Source of the DNA: Lepeophtheirus salmonis
Lineage: Eukaryota > Arthropoda > Copepoda > Siphonostomatoida > Caligidae
Length of the DNA stretch: 64,000 nt
Direction of reading: 5' to 3'
NCBI RefSeq assembly: GCF_016086655.4
Contig: NC_052143.2
Span: 22,211,886 to 22,275,885, forward strand
Below the pieces are notes generated by a model that saw nothing but the letters and a program-made list of their open reading frames with translations, had not been told where the DNA came from and did no database searches. This document shows positions 12,635-24,825 of this stretch, one piece after another; the first letter of the stretch is position 1, and every line of letters begins with the position of its first letter. Made by a program: the position numbers and the translations under genes.

Positions 12635-13716
12635 CAGGGTACGGCAGGAAAATGTGGACTTTTCATTAATTAATTAAACAAATTATACTAATCATTTACC
12701 CATTTCATTATCATGAACAACCAACAAGCAAAAACACAGCGCATCTGAGATCTCTTAGATGCAGGAGTTGATGTGATAAAGAATTCGGAAATTGCTAAGT
12801 TTTCTAGCACCCTGGTTTTTAAGTTAGCCAAGATGAAAAAAAAATAAAAAATGGAGAAAACCTCTCCAGGATGTCAGGAAGTGGAGGGTATAATTTAAAT
12901 AGGGATACAAAGTGTTCAAATACAAAGTGGATCCCACTAAGTCGATGAATCTCTTCGCCAACGACTTCTCTATGGCTCCTAGGGTCATAAGAAGGTCTAT
13001 AAAGCACAACATGGGATTAGTTTGTTTCACAAGGACCCCACAACACCTTCTGACAGAGACCATGAAGGCCAGGAGGCTGGAGAGGTGCAAGAAAACTCTA
13101 ACATGGATGAAGGCAAATAAATCAATTTAAAAAAAATCTCAAACAAGAAGATTTTTATAGTTGACCAATTCCACAAGTGCTGGAAGGACTGCTTGCGTGT
13201 GGAAACAAAACAAGAGGTCCAAAGGAGTTTACCAGATCTCATATACAGCCTCTTAATGGTCATATGCACTGTGGCCTCTGTTGGAAAGAAGATGCTTCTA
13301 TCCTTTGTCAAGGTTTGATAGAAAATCACCCAGGAGGCCTACTGTAAGATACTTAGGTACACCAACTTGCCATGGCTGAAGACCAACAATCTGGAGGATA
13401 AATACGTGTGGAATCATACGTCTGCATAGTTGCAAAAGTTCTGAGCAGATAGCACGACTCGATTCTAGTCTAAAGAGGTATGGCCCCCTTCCTCGCCAGA
13501 TTTGAAACCATTTGACTTTTGTATTTGGGTCACTTTGTAGAGGGAAACCAATAGGACCTCACACCCAAATATGGACTATTTTAAGTCCTTCACAGTACTG
13601 CATGGGATAACTTGTCAAAGGAGATTGTCATCAACTCCTACATGAACTTCAGGCGACATGTAAAGGCTGTTACTAATATTGAATATTTTGTAAAAAAAAG
13701 TTTTGCAAAAGCCTTG
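12635..13716 (+). mobile_element. maT-like mariner, subfamily shared with 35787-37013
   Basis: The left end reads CAGGGTACGGCAGGAAAA and matches both ends of the minus-strand element at 35787-37013. The right end is decayed: its reverse complement begins CAAGGCTTTTGCAAAAC. The element is about 1.08 kb, close to full length, and carries a transposase relic (12713 to about 13690). Immediately to the right lies an unrelated older repeat (13800-15110) that itself carries a different mariner. Confidence 0.75.
12713..13690 (+). pseudogene. mariner transposase, near full length but broken
   Basis: The start ATG gives MNNQQAKTQRI, stop, DLLDAGVDVIKNSEIAKF, the N-terminal helix-turn-helix shared with the copy at 36866. 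It continues with HLLTETMKARRLERCKKTL, then KKIFIVDQFHKCWKDCLRVE in the first-Asp region, where the expected SDEK reads SNKK, so the catalytic Asp is lost. Around the second Asp the frame reads VWNHTSA: about five codons containing QDGAP are deleted. The third motif is present as SPDLKPFDFCIWVTL, followed by ETNRTSHPNMDY. Several stops and frameshifts are present, so it is inactive. Confidence 0.8.
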
Positions 13717-13984
13717 TCTACATCTTTTGTTAAGATTCTTTTTTGTCCTATGATATAAAATATAAAATTATTCATATATTTTTAAATGCATCTTTCAAGT
13801 TTTATAAGATAAGCCCCTTTCTCAAAAAAGCCAAAAAACAAGTTTTATCATCCAAGAAAGTGTTATTTTTGTTTCATAATAATAATAAACCTTTAAAGTT
13901 TTGTTTATACAGTTTTGAAAAATATAGGAGATAGTTGACGTCCCGGACTGTCCATACATTGAATAAAAAGAGCTTTATTATTTA

Positions 13985-14840
13985 CAGATTGTGTTCAAAA
14001 AGTAAGGTGACTAACGACTGTACGTTTAAGGAAAAAATATTTATTTATTCATAAATATTTATATTCAGATACAATAGACTTGTGTCAACGGTTTTACCAA
14101 TCCTCGAAGCACTTCTCATAAGCACTTTTCGGTAGAACCTTGAGCTCTTCCAGCGATGCAGTGGTTATCTCCTGAATCATTGCAAATGATAGTCCTTTCA
14201 AGGGTCTTTTCAGTTTTGGGAACAGAAAAAAACAATATGAGGCCAAATCCGGTGAATATGATGCCTGAGGCCTCATGGTGGTGTTATTTTTGGACAAAAA
14301 ATCTCTCAAAAGCAAAGATAAAAATGAAGAAGTTTCTCGAAAAACTTCACTGACTCTCGTCTCATTCCCAAAACGTTCAAAAAAATGTATGCCACCCACC
14401 TAACGATATGTCAATATTCTCACCAACTTAGTAAATTTCTTCACTGCTTCAACGTTTTTATCTGTTGTTAACATGCCTTGGCGTCAGAGCGAGGCCCGTC
14501 ATTTGCATTTTCCCGCCATCTTGGAAGAGTTTGTACCATTTGTAAACATTTTTTTACAAAGAACAGTATGCGTTTTTGGAACACTTATATTTCTTTTTGA
14601 CACAAAATTTGATGCAAATTCTTTTGATCCATGTTTTTCAAAATTAAAAAAACACCACACACGCAAAATATTTCTAAATGTTATGCCTCTCATAAACAAA
14701 CTAGACATATGATACATCTGAAACAGTAAACATATGCTTATAGTGAGTGTACTAACATAAAAATTTTTAAAAAATTGCGTGTACCATATGTACTTTCCGA
14801 TAAAATTTGAAAAGCCACCTTACACTTTGAACACACTTCG
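13985..14840 (-). mobile_element. Mos/Hsmar-type mariner with TIRs, core deleted
   Basis: The terminal inverted repeats are clear. The left end contains TGTGTTCAAAAAGTAAGGTG and the reverse-complemented right end TGTGTTCAAAGTGTAAGGTG, 20 of 23 over 13990-14012 and 14814-14836. The element is about 850 bp against 1.25-1.3 kb for an intact mariner. Its minus-strand transposase lacks the central catalytic region. It interrupts repeat R3, so it is the younger of the two. Confidence 0.85.
14049..14717 (-). pseudogene. mariner transposase (SPDLA type), core deleted
   Basis: The N-terminal part has NFVSKRNISVPKTHTVL, NGTNSSKMAGK and TTDKNVEAVKKFTKLVRILT, corresponding to the WYK.F..GRE linker and the T(D)ENVE.V..(I)V..(R)RIT second DNA-binding helix. 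After about 20 residues it jumps to FLSLLLRDFLSKNNT and ASYSPDLASYCFFLFPKLKR, then SAYEKCFEDWKNRWHKS. This is the C-terminal third of a mariner of the SPDLAPCDFFLFPKLK class. The catalytic Asp expected at the CD position reads YC, so it is lost. The first two Asp regions are deleted and at least two stops occur. Confidence 0.85.
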
Positions 14841-15517
14841 TCAATAGCCTGTAATTATATTTTTTTTTTTTGCTTCTCTTTTAATATCTTTTCATTGAGA
14901 GATTTTTGAGGTACAGTTAGACTGTACAAAAAAAAGGGAATAATGAGTTAATTAGGCGATTAGTTTTGACAACTTCACATTGGTTTTAAAAATGTTGTTT
15001 TTTCCAGAATAAATCCATGGATTTATTCAAGTTCAAACAATTTTGTAAATTTCAAATGAATTGCAAAAATTGTTTTTTTTTATATTAGAAATAAAGAATG
15101 GTAAACTAAATTGCCATAATTTTATTTTTTTAAATTGTGGCAAACCTTTTTTGGCAATATTTATTTTCGAAGGCAAGCGCCAACGCATGATTTCTACAGA
15201 CTTTATTTCCAAGAAAACTTGATTATCTCGTTATGTTGCCACACACTACATGTGGAGTGTCTTCACAGTCGTTATAAATTGGATCAAAATTGAAGGTTAT
15301 GTGTCTGTATAGTTTTAAAAAAATTGAAAAACAAATTTTGCAATCTTATTATAATTGCAGTCTGAACAAGGTTGTTGTATTTTCCAGAACTGTTATCATT
15401 AATCTTCTATTTTTGAAAAAGTAACATAGATATGAAGTAATCCCTAGTGTGGAAAGGGTTTGTTTGGAGTTATAAGTCTAAATCTTTGTAGGATTCACGT
15501 ACGTCTACTTGCAGCTG

Positions 15518-15650
15518 ATCTAATAAAGTGTCATGACAGCTATTCTTCTCTCCTCTAAAACATTCCTTAAATTGTCAGGGTGACCACTGACCATGTTAAT
15601 TTTCGATTTCGTTTTTTTGTTATACCGGTAGGAAACATTACTCCGTTTAT
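15518..15650 (+). repeat. Dispersed repeat R2, copy 1
   Basis: This segment is similar to 49195-49310. Shared words are GTCATGACAGCTAT, (C)TGACCATRTTAATT and TCGRTTTC followed by a T run and an ATTACT block. The copies differ by a gap of about 17 bases. The class is unknown, with no coding potential. Confidence 0.55.
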
Positions 15651-15879
15651 GCCATCTTGGGGGTTCACGTACATGAATATTTTTACCAAGTAAAAGAGAC
15701 AATATTGACTATGGATGAAATACTGCCTTATCACCAAATGGTTTGCATGCGATGAACCAAAACCAAAGCATGGAAAGACACAACAGTTGACTGGCAAGGT
15801 TATGGCATAAGTATTCTGTTATTCGCATGTTATAATATTAAATGATTATCATGCAAAGAGGGCCAACCAATAAATAATG

Positions 15880-16020
15880 ATTATTATAAAACATGGTTTG
15901 AGCGTTTGAAGAGTGAAATAACGAAGAATTTGAAGAAGAAAAAACTGTTATTATATCAAGACAATGCACTGTTTGACAAATAACTGAAAACGGTGGCAAG
16001 GTTCAAATAAATATTGATGA
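15880..16020 (+). pseudogene. Ammar/Mos-like mariner transposase fragment
   Basis: The frame reads YYKTWFERLKSEITKNLKKK, then KLLLYQDNALFDK, stop, LKTVARFK. This is the second catalytic Asp region of mariners that read YY...L..(E)I..K...L..KKVLFHQDNAP.HKS(L/M)KT. The Asp of QDNA is retained, the next Pro is Leu. The third Asp region is not readable beyond about 16020. No terminal repeats are apparent. It is related to the copy at 16864-17290. Confidence 0.65.
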
Positions 16021-16863
16021 AATTTTGTAAAATAGAGATAGTTATATACAATCTAATGAGTTGGTTATTAAATGGTTAATTTGTTACGATTAACTTTGTT
16101 TTGGATCAATTATAGGGACAAGAAAAGTAGGCAAGTTGTAGAAAAATATATGATCATTACAATTATAATAATGACTTCATGAGCTAAAATAAGTACATAA
16201 ATAAAAATACAAGATAAGATACCTCTAATAAATTTTAGGGTCGGATTTAAAATAAAGCCAGAAGTTTGAGTGATAAATTTTTGATAGAAAGTACTGGACT
16301 TTGATATTCATATACATAGAAATACAACTTAATAGAAAAAGTATTTTAATTCTATTAAAACTTGGTTGTTTAGGCTAATATGATGACAGATATCAATAAA
16401 TATGACGTCACATAAAACCTCTCTATAGAGATGTTTAGTTTTAAACCTGTGGGTGTATTCTACAGAAAGAAAGAACCATAGTTAGTTATTACTCATCTCA
16501 CGCATATTCACTCAAAATGTTTTTTTATATATGAGCACGTTATATCGACAGAGCTTATGTTCCCTTTAAACACTAGTGTACTGTATCTCAATAGAAACAG
16601 ATGATGTCTAGTCTGTTTGGATAATTTTCTTTCTTTGTTCTCTCATAAGTTCGTATAACACTGTATACATATATCTACACATTACTGATAATGAGATCAT
16701 CAACGTCATCAAGATTTACATCAATTGACTTGCAGTACAAATATTCTTTATTTATTCATGAGATAGAAACTAAATAAAACATGGTTTAGGAGTGTCTCAA
16801 TAATGTATTCATTCTTAAATAGACCCATATTGTATATAGTAGATGTATATTATCTACATAATA

Positions 16864-17290
16864 GGTTGGGTGAAAAGTTCGTAGTTCGACACATAGATAA
16901 AACCACTAGAATTAAATCAAATGATATTTAGTTAGCCTCAACATTCAAACGATAAAACATAAATTGATAAAACAATGCACCGTTTCACAAATCCCTGAAA
17001 ACGATAGTAAAGTTGATGGATTAGCTACAAATTATTGGTTCATCCACCGTTTTCTTCAAATCTAGTCCACCATCACATTTTCCTAATTGCAGACCTCAAA
17101 AGAAGGGTCACTACAAAAAAAAAAAAAAAAAAAAATATCAGAGAAAATTAAACGGTAATCCCCGAAACTAGAAACTATAGAGAAATCGTGCTATAAAATT
17201 GACATTGGAAAATTTCATCATCGCTGAGTTGCTCTCAATGGTAATAAATGTGTTGAATATGTTAGCCTACGAACTTTTCAGCCGACTTGT
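16864..17290 (+). mobile_element. Short deletion derivative of a mariner with TIRs
   Basis: The left end reads GGTTGGGTGAAAAGTTCGTAG and the reverse-complemented right end AGTCGGCTGAAAAGTTCGTAG, 18 of 21. The interior (+) gives NNAPFHKSLKTIVKLM (the QDNAP.HKS.KT motif with catalytic Asp changed to Asn), LLVHPPFSSNLVHHHIF and IADLKRR. After a 21-A run comes CYKIDIGKFHHR, stop, VALNGN, resembling the YYK.GI.KL..RY..C(I)AL.G.Y tail. The element is only about 427 bp, keeping the C-terminal third and losing the N-terminal two thirds. Confidence 0.8.
17115..17135 (+). repeat. A21 homopolymer
   Basis: Twenty-one consecutive A inside the mariner derivative at 16864-17290, likely a slippage expansion of a lysine-coding region. 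Confidence 0.9.
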
Positions 17291-20200
17291 TGGATGCTAT
17301 CTATTTTATATTTCTCGAAACATCCATCTAGGTACATTTGATTTTGCGAATATTTGTTTTTTGTTTAAAAATTATTTTCTGTAAATATATCTTGTAGTAT
17401 AGATTACAGAAGAGAAAGATAGGAACAGGAGAAAATATTTTTTCCCATGCCATACATTAGTCGTCATATTCTTCTTCTCTATAATATAATATATATACTT
17501 CCTTGAATATACTGTGGTCTATAAAATAGAAAATTAATATATATTTTTGAAAGATCTTAAAACTAATTTAACTTTGGATTTTAATTTTTGTGAGAATACC
17601 AGAATATTTTATGGCCCTGTTCATCAGGTCGTCTGGGTTATGAAAAAACAAAGAATATATTATGTTGACATAAGTTCCGATCGAATCTCAAAAAGAAAGA
17701 TTAATAGATAAAGGTAATTGAAAATGTTAAGGGTGATTAGAATTATACCAGAAACACTAAGAAAATACTAATGCTGAATTTCTTTAAATTTTTAATGGTG
17801 GTAACCTCTGTGTGCTATCAAAAATGATTTATAAAACGATACAGTCCGAAAATTAATCATATGTTCGGAAAACAATCATTCTTTATTTGTTCTTGCCACT
17901 TCTCTACAAATTGATGTAGAAGTCTTTATAAATATTATCATAGAAAATGCAAATTTGGTTATAGTTTATGTAACAAAGGAAACATTTTCGCTTAAAAAAT
18001 GCTTTCTGATATCATCATAAATTTTGTTAGAGAACAGAGGAATTATATTTGGCAATGTAATAACTTATAGGGGGAAAACATTGCTTAGACAGATTGTATG
18101 ACTAACCAAAGAAAACTATTGTACATTGTCAATATGTATTTCTTGTAAATGAAAAACACTTCTAAGCCTGTTCTATTAATGGAGTTTCTCTTGTTCTCTT
18201 TGAAAATGTATAATTGTTTATCAGTTACAAATCAATATTCTCCTATTCTTGATCACATTGCGCGAAATTTTTTCTAAATATGCTAATTTCGAAAAAAAAC
18301 TCATTTATTTATTTAGTGTTGGTAACCATATTTTTTATGACGCTTAATGTATTTTTTTATGTTTGTTGTGCCATCCCATGTTAGTTTCGTTTTTTACATA
18401 GCAATTTTATTATATTTCTCAAATTTTCCACCTAAAAGTATAACTAGGGTTCTGATATATTGGTGATTAAATTTATCAAAATTTTCACATTCATTTCTAA
18501 GTTCTCGCATTTTCTTAGCGTAGATTTTATATATAGCAGGAATTAAACATTTCCTCATATTCTTTGTCCAATTTGGAGAATAACTATACATAATATTATA
18601 TTTAAGCAAACTAAGAATCAAAATGGTATTAAACAAAGTACGCAATTCTCTTCTCTTGTTGGATTGTAGCAATTTATTTATTAGTAAAACTATGTTCACT
18701 ACTCAACAATATTAAATTCGAGTTTATTAGATCAACTATGTAAACAATAATAAGAGCCAAAAGTAAATTAATCAATAGCTGACAATACATATTTTTAATG
18801 TTAATTTATTTTCGTATTTCAATATTAAAGTATTTCTCAATATCTCTAATGCAAAAATTGTAATAATAAGAGTGATTTGAACTAAGAATTTTACCATAAA
18901 AAAAGGATTAATCTTTTTTTAGTAGGATTTGATTATAAAGGTTTCCTCTAGGGCCAATTTGTAATATTATATCAAATTTCAGTCATTTGTAATGATGTTT
19001 TATACCGTATTTGAATATTTATATTTAATTAACTACTTTGATAGGGATTTATTGATTATTTTATTCTACATATTCACATACCTATGTATGGTCTACTATG
19101 TACAAAGAGTACCTTTATGTTTTAAAAGTCTAAAAGAGAATGAAAAAAAAAACTGGGTTCTTGTAACAAAACACGGATATTAAAAATAAAATATTTTATA
19201 CATTAATCATAAATTAGGTGATTGTTATTTTTTCTGTATATACACTAAATCAAATATTTCTGTGTGTTCAAACGTATTTTATGTGTCTAAAGTAATCTTA
19301 TCTTTTTTTTTATTGAAACGAACTGATGCAAATAAATAAACCAACACCAAGAGGAGTGTGGCTAACTTGTTGTTACACTAAAACAACCTTTGGCACTTAT
19401 GCTAATACTATTGTTTGATAATATGGATATTATTGAGTGATTAAAGCTCTCTTGTAAACCACTCTAAAACTCAGTGGTTCATAACTTTTTCTGAGACTCA
19501 ATTACCCAATTTTAAAATTTTTGTAAAGCCATTCCCTCAAATTAACATCTTTTTATAGAGAGTGGAGACCCAAGATTTACAATAGCAATTAATCACAATT
19601 TTAAAAGTGGGGATTCCCTCTTTCCCACACTTAAGAGGTAACATTTTTTTCATAGTTTAGGAATTTTATATGATTTAAGATCTAAATTTGGTCAACATCT
19701 GCCAATATGTGATAAGTGTGAGTACATGTTTTATTAGTCTTGAATAATCCTAACAAATATTGATCCTCATATACACATATGTATTTCGTAATCGATCATA
19801 TATACATATGTAATTATTTTGTAAGTAATCGTATAAATACTTTTGTGTATAAAAATAAATTGGACAATTTACGAAGTACATAAAGGTGGAGCTGATTTTT
19901 AATTTTTCCAAATTTTAGCATCTTAGGGTTTCAAAAAAGTGTTTGTAGTCAAAAGATATTATATGAAAAATTTGAACCTGTTTGACTGATTTGAATAATG
20001 TATATTACTAAATTTGATACGATGAACCAAAAATTTATGTCAATAAAAGAATAACAAAGAGGGAAAAATAAAATTAATTTTATTACAGACATCAGTTGTT
20101 TTATTTTTTTATTTTTGGATAAGTAATAAATTTAGGAGGATATATGTTCGTTTTTAATTTGTTTTTATCTTTATTCATATCATATATGTAGATATATATA

Positions 20201-21560
20201 CCGATATAAAAAAATATAACATATTATAATATGATTTGCTAAAAGAAACTGCGTTATATTAACATAAATAAGCATTTTAGCTTAAAATTAGTACTCTCCG
20301 CCAAGATCTACATCTAAAAACAGTTAAAGATTCCAATAATCAAAACGTCATAAAAACAATAACACACTAAAAAAAAAATATATAAAAATCAATCCATTGG
20401 TCTCCCTCGATGAAAGTGTACATACATCCGGACAATTATTTTTTAAATAGTTCTATATCTTGATGAATCTGACAATTTTTATTTGACAATCTCAATAGTA
20501 TGGTCCCAGGAATGACACCCAGTTCTTGGTATTTTCAATGCAAAAGCACAATATCTTTGCTGCAGAGGACAAAACTATTGCTCTCAGGTTTTCTGTGAAA
20601 ATTGGTTCTCCACTTACAAAGTTATTGCCAATAAGGGAATTGGCACTCAAAAGAGCGAAATGCATTTCCCTATTTTCTACCCTTTTTTAGTATTTTCCTT
20701 GTAGGCAAGCCGAACAAAATTGTTGCCTATAAGTTATTAATGTTTTCCCCCCTCCATTTGTTTTCAATTTCTACTTTTTTTTGCAGAAAACGCAGTATAT
20801 CGTCTATAGTTAGATTAGGCCAATGTGGCTCTTTAATTAATGTGAATCCATGATCATGATGAGTTCAATGGGAATTAATCAAGCAGATTCATGGGTTTTA
20901 CCTTTCAGGAGGAACGATACATTCACTGTTCGAAAATTCATTGGTCTTCAATTTCTTCATGAGTTTTAATCTCAGCAGCTTTTTTTTTCACTTTACATAT
21001 TTATGTTAGGTTGAGTATATAAACGTAGAGTGTTCTTTCGTCTTATAACTGTATACAAAAATGGCACTACTGACCTTATGATTAAGTTAAATATAACAAA
21101 TAATTTTAAGAATATGAAAGTACATAAGTTTGACGTGGTTGTCTACCACTTTTTTCAAATTCTGGAAAAAAGCTTTTTGAATCTCAGTAACTTAATAAAT
21201 GATTCCAACCTATCTACAAAAATTTAAATATTGATATGCTGTTTCTCAGGAATAAGGCAACAATTTTCCTTTTAAATTATCTTAGGTGTGGTTATTTTAT
21301 AAGAAAAAAAAATGGTTTTTTAGAATTGACTTCCCCGATTGATAATATTTTGAAAAATCGATCAATCGGTTAAGAGAGTTTACCCCTTAACGGTTTCAAC
21401 ATTGTGAGACCCTTAGGTCTAATTTTGAAAATTTAAAAGTAGCTCGACTCTTATGTACATGCATACCTATTTTATAATTAAAAGTTTTTAATAGTTTTTC
21501 ATAGCATCAACATATTTTCTATCCAAGACATTCTATAAAAACTATCTTAATAAATTGTTG
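17291..21560. other. Long AT-rich stretch, no gene recognised
   Basis: I identify no coding gene. A minus-strand frame at 18394-18699 encodes 101 residues rich in Lys, Asn, Ile and Leu. It matches no family I know and may be chance. At 19472 a sequence starting CAGTGGTTCATAACTTTTTC resembles the 5' end of hAT elements (CAGNGGTTCTCAACCTTTTT), but no matching right end was found. The segment 20255-20400 shares a short block (TAAGCNTTNTAGCTTAAAAT) with 42780-42820. Confidence 0.4.
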
Positions 21561-22230
21561 TACGTCTCTCAGACCACTTTTTTAAGGTGTTGGCTACTCA
21601 AACATAGTCTTTCGGATTAGAAAACCTTTCTTGTCAACTTATATCTCCTAAAATACTAAGCAAAACGTCAAAATATAAGCTTTTTTTATTCCTATTTATC
21701 AGTGAAATTGTTCGCATCAGGGCTGAAGGGGGCTAAAAGTGGAAAAAAAAGAACATCAAACGAGTCTTGCCACGAAGGGATGGATTTGTAAGTGTCAAAA
21801 GTGGCCTCTCCACTCTCCCAAGGCTCTCTCCACCCATTTTTTATATCTCTCTGGAATGTCTTGTGTGAAACCCAGAAATATCTTGGATTGGCCCTCATGG
21901 AACATGGGGATGGACCTGGGGTGTTATTATAAATTCCTCGGTGCCCAATTTAGCGTATTTGACACATTCTTTCCTCTCTAACGTTTTGGGCTTGTTGACA
22001 GCATAGATGGCGGGTCTCGAGACGCCCAACTGCTTGAAGTGCGCAAATGGAAATTCTTCGAACACGCTCAAGTGTCATTTTCTTGAATAATACCTAAGCT
22101 AGAGAGTTTTTTTGTTTTGCTTCTAAGTTATTGTTTATGTTTCAATATATTAAAATATGAATTAATTTCAATCACACAACTTTCATTATTTATTAAATTA
22201 GTAAGTGTTCAGTTTTCGATGGACCACCCG
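21561..22230 (-). mobile_element. maT-like mariner, family M3, copy 1
   Basis: The element runs on the minus strand from the end at about 22230, whose reverse complement reads CCGGGTGGTCCATCG and then CTGAACACTTACTAATTTAA. The same terminus occurs at 51239 and 54962. Its minus frames give EFPFAHFKQLGVSRPAIYAV, NKPKTLERKECVKYAKLGT and TPQVHPHVP (first helix-turn-helix), then PFSPDAN, corresponding to SPDANP of the third catalytic motif. The middle and the C-terminal tail are missing. The left end near 21561 (TACGTCTCTCAGACCACTTT) is a decayed version of the partner terminus at 54470. Three reading frames are needed. Confidence 0.7.
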
Positions 22231-24825
22231 GCATAAAGCAATTAAATTTATATGAAAAGAGAAAACAACATGTAAATAAATGACGATACCACACTATTAA
22301 ACTAAAAGAATAAATCAAGTTTAGAATATTGGTGACAGGGATGATAGATTTTGATATACGTTATGTTATTTTTTTAAGTACATGGAATAAATAACAAAGA
22401 ATTCTGTAAATTATATATGTAACATTAAAACTATATCCGAATTTCTAAGTATTTGTGTTATTTAAATTAATATAAGGATGTTGTCTATTAAATATTGAAT
22501 TTTTTCTTCTTATTTAAAAAAAAATCTTTGAATTGGTGAGATTGAGTTGAACCTCATTTAGTATAAGTAAATATTATAGTTCTGAATACTAATGATAATC
22601 CTTAAAAAAAGTGGAAACAGATACATAAAATTAACACATGTGACATCAATTATTTATCCAACGAATTTATTTGTTCATTTCAACAATATTTGTTTAAAAA
22701 ATAATAGAGTGCTTAATGTTTATAAAAATGAATAATTGCATTGGGCTTTTTGAAAGTGTCATAAAGATTTGGTATATTAAAATATATAAAACTGATTTTG
22801 AAGCATAAAATTTTTTTCTTTGAGTAACATTATTTTTGTAATAATGCTGTTAGTTTTGTTCTTGTACCATTTGAACTACTGATTATTTTCCATAAGTTCA
22901 GATGAGTTTATCAAAACCTTTAATTTACTTATTCCGGATATATTTGAGATATTTAATCACTCTTTACAAGGGAGAAAGTTGCTAAAAAATTTCCAATTTT
23001 TGTGAACTGTTTATTTTCATTTTTGTATATTTTCACATACCATCAAATATGTTTGTTAGCCAGAAAAAAACTATGAAGAAGATTGTGACAGTGAGCTACA
23101 TTTATTATATGGAAAAGGTATCTATAATATTAATTTATTACCACTTAATCTTATATCATACATTGAACTTAATTGGAACAATTAGAGTTGGGAATATTGA
23201 AGACAATAATTGGTTTATATATGTATGAGTGCAGAATTCAATGCTGATCTTAGTTTTTCCCTCGGTCATCTGAAATCTGCAATATTTGGGCTTATAGTGA
23301 TGTGGTACTATTATCCTTCAGAGTCATTTTTTACACTTAAATCAATCACTAAATTAAAAGTAGTTTAAGAAAACGTATGTAAAAGTGTTGTCTTATTTAA
23401 AAAAAAGTGTTTTCAATTATTCTATATCTTATTTTGAACTCGATAAATTTCCATTTTTATGATGAAAAATGATAAAAACGACTAACTTCTTTCTACCCTT
23501 ATAACTTATTTATAATACATAGTGTTGAGGAATATCATAGTTTATATTATAGAAAAATACTCAATGTTTAATGTAAAAAACTTATTCAAAAAAAAATCTT
23601 CGATCCATTTTTATGTGGTGTACTGGGAAACAGTCAACATTATCATCATAGTTTTTCCAATTTTAATGCTAATTTCATGCCCTTTTAAAAAAAATGAGGC
23701 AATTAAAGTAAGATACTTTTATCATGATCATCGATCTTAATAGTTGTTTGAACTCGGATTCCAAATTCCACGAGTGTCGACGGAAGGTGAATTTATTAAA
23801 TGAAAACTACGATACCTCATAAAAGAGTAGAGAATGGGATACCGCAGTTGAAACAATAAAGCGATTTTTTCATGATGAGTCGAATTTTAATATTTCAAAA
23901 TGGAATCACTTAACAAATACACAATGTAACAAAAATACTTCTAGATGCATATTTTATATATATTTAAATTATACATTGAATATTGTAATAGTTATGATAT
24001 TTCTCATCACTATGTATTATTAATAAGTTTTATGAACGATAATATTCAAAAAATCCTTTAATTTAAGATATTTCAAAATTCCGATCACTATCAATTATTG
24101 GAAAACTATTGAGCTATACAATCTTTGATTGAATCTATTCCAAGGTATCTTTTCCCAGTAATTGAGCAAAAAAAAAAAAAAAAATTTGCAACTTTCCTCC
24201 ATATTTTTAATGTATATCATGGCCAGATTCTTTTCTTTTCGCCACGGTCATTTTATCCCTTATATGACCATTCCCTTCTATATGGAAAATTTCAATATAA
24301 AACATTTTATCTTTAAATTAAATAAGTGTGGGTGCTAAACTCTATTCTGCAATTATTTGCTATTCATTTTCCAACAAATAAATATAAGGGTGTTTGCATT
24401 CCATTTCAGATAAGATCTAATCAAAATAATAAATTAAAACATTTTCATCATGAATTTAATTAATCATTCTGTTTTCTTGACCTCACACACAAAAAATTAT
24501 TTATTCATCACTATACTTGTTATGGACACCTTAAATATAATTTAATTTATACTCAAGTTTATTTTTACTTCCTTTACTTGCGAAAAAGTTAGTTATATTA
24601 GAAAAATATCGATACCTGTCCATTTGCAGTTCTTATTACATACAAAGGAAGGATTTAATCTATCATGATCAAATATAGTGTTACAGGGATAAATCCCGAC
24701 AAAATTAAATTGATAATAACACCGGTATACATTCACTGAGCTCACATCTGAATGTCTCAATAAAGAGGTTACAGTCTTGTGTATAATATTTTTCCAGTTT
24801 TTTATCAAAATAAACACTTAGAGTC
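22231..24825. other. AT-rich spacer
   Basis: No gene or mobile element is recognised. Short AT-rich frames (for example 23522-23740 and 24125-24316 on +) look random. Confidence 0.5.

Larger units (their letters stand above)
13800..15110. repeat. Dispersed repeat R3 (copy 1), split by a mariner
   Basis: Two blocks, 13800-13984 and 14841-15110, are collinear with one uninterrupted stretch at 42135-42670. Shared anchors include TTTAAAGTTTTGTTT, TGTCCATACA(T/C)TGAATAAA and TTTTCATTGAGAGATTTT. The mariner at 13985-14840 therefore inserted into this older repeat. I do not recognise the repeat class; it has no evident coding capacity. Confidence 0.65.

Noticed and set aside
16120..16260. Possible extension of the mariner fragment at 15880 toward a C-terminal tail
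   Set aside because: No readable third-Asp motif or tail. Similarity fades beyond about 16020.
18394..18699. 101-codon minus frame
   Set aside because: Lys/Asn/Ile-rich, typical of random AT-rich DNA. No family resemblance found.
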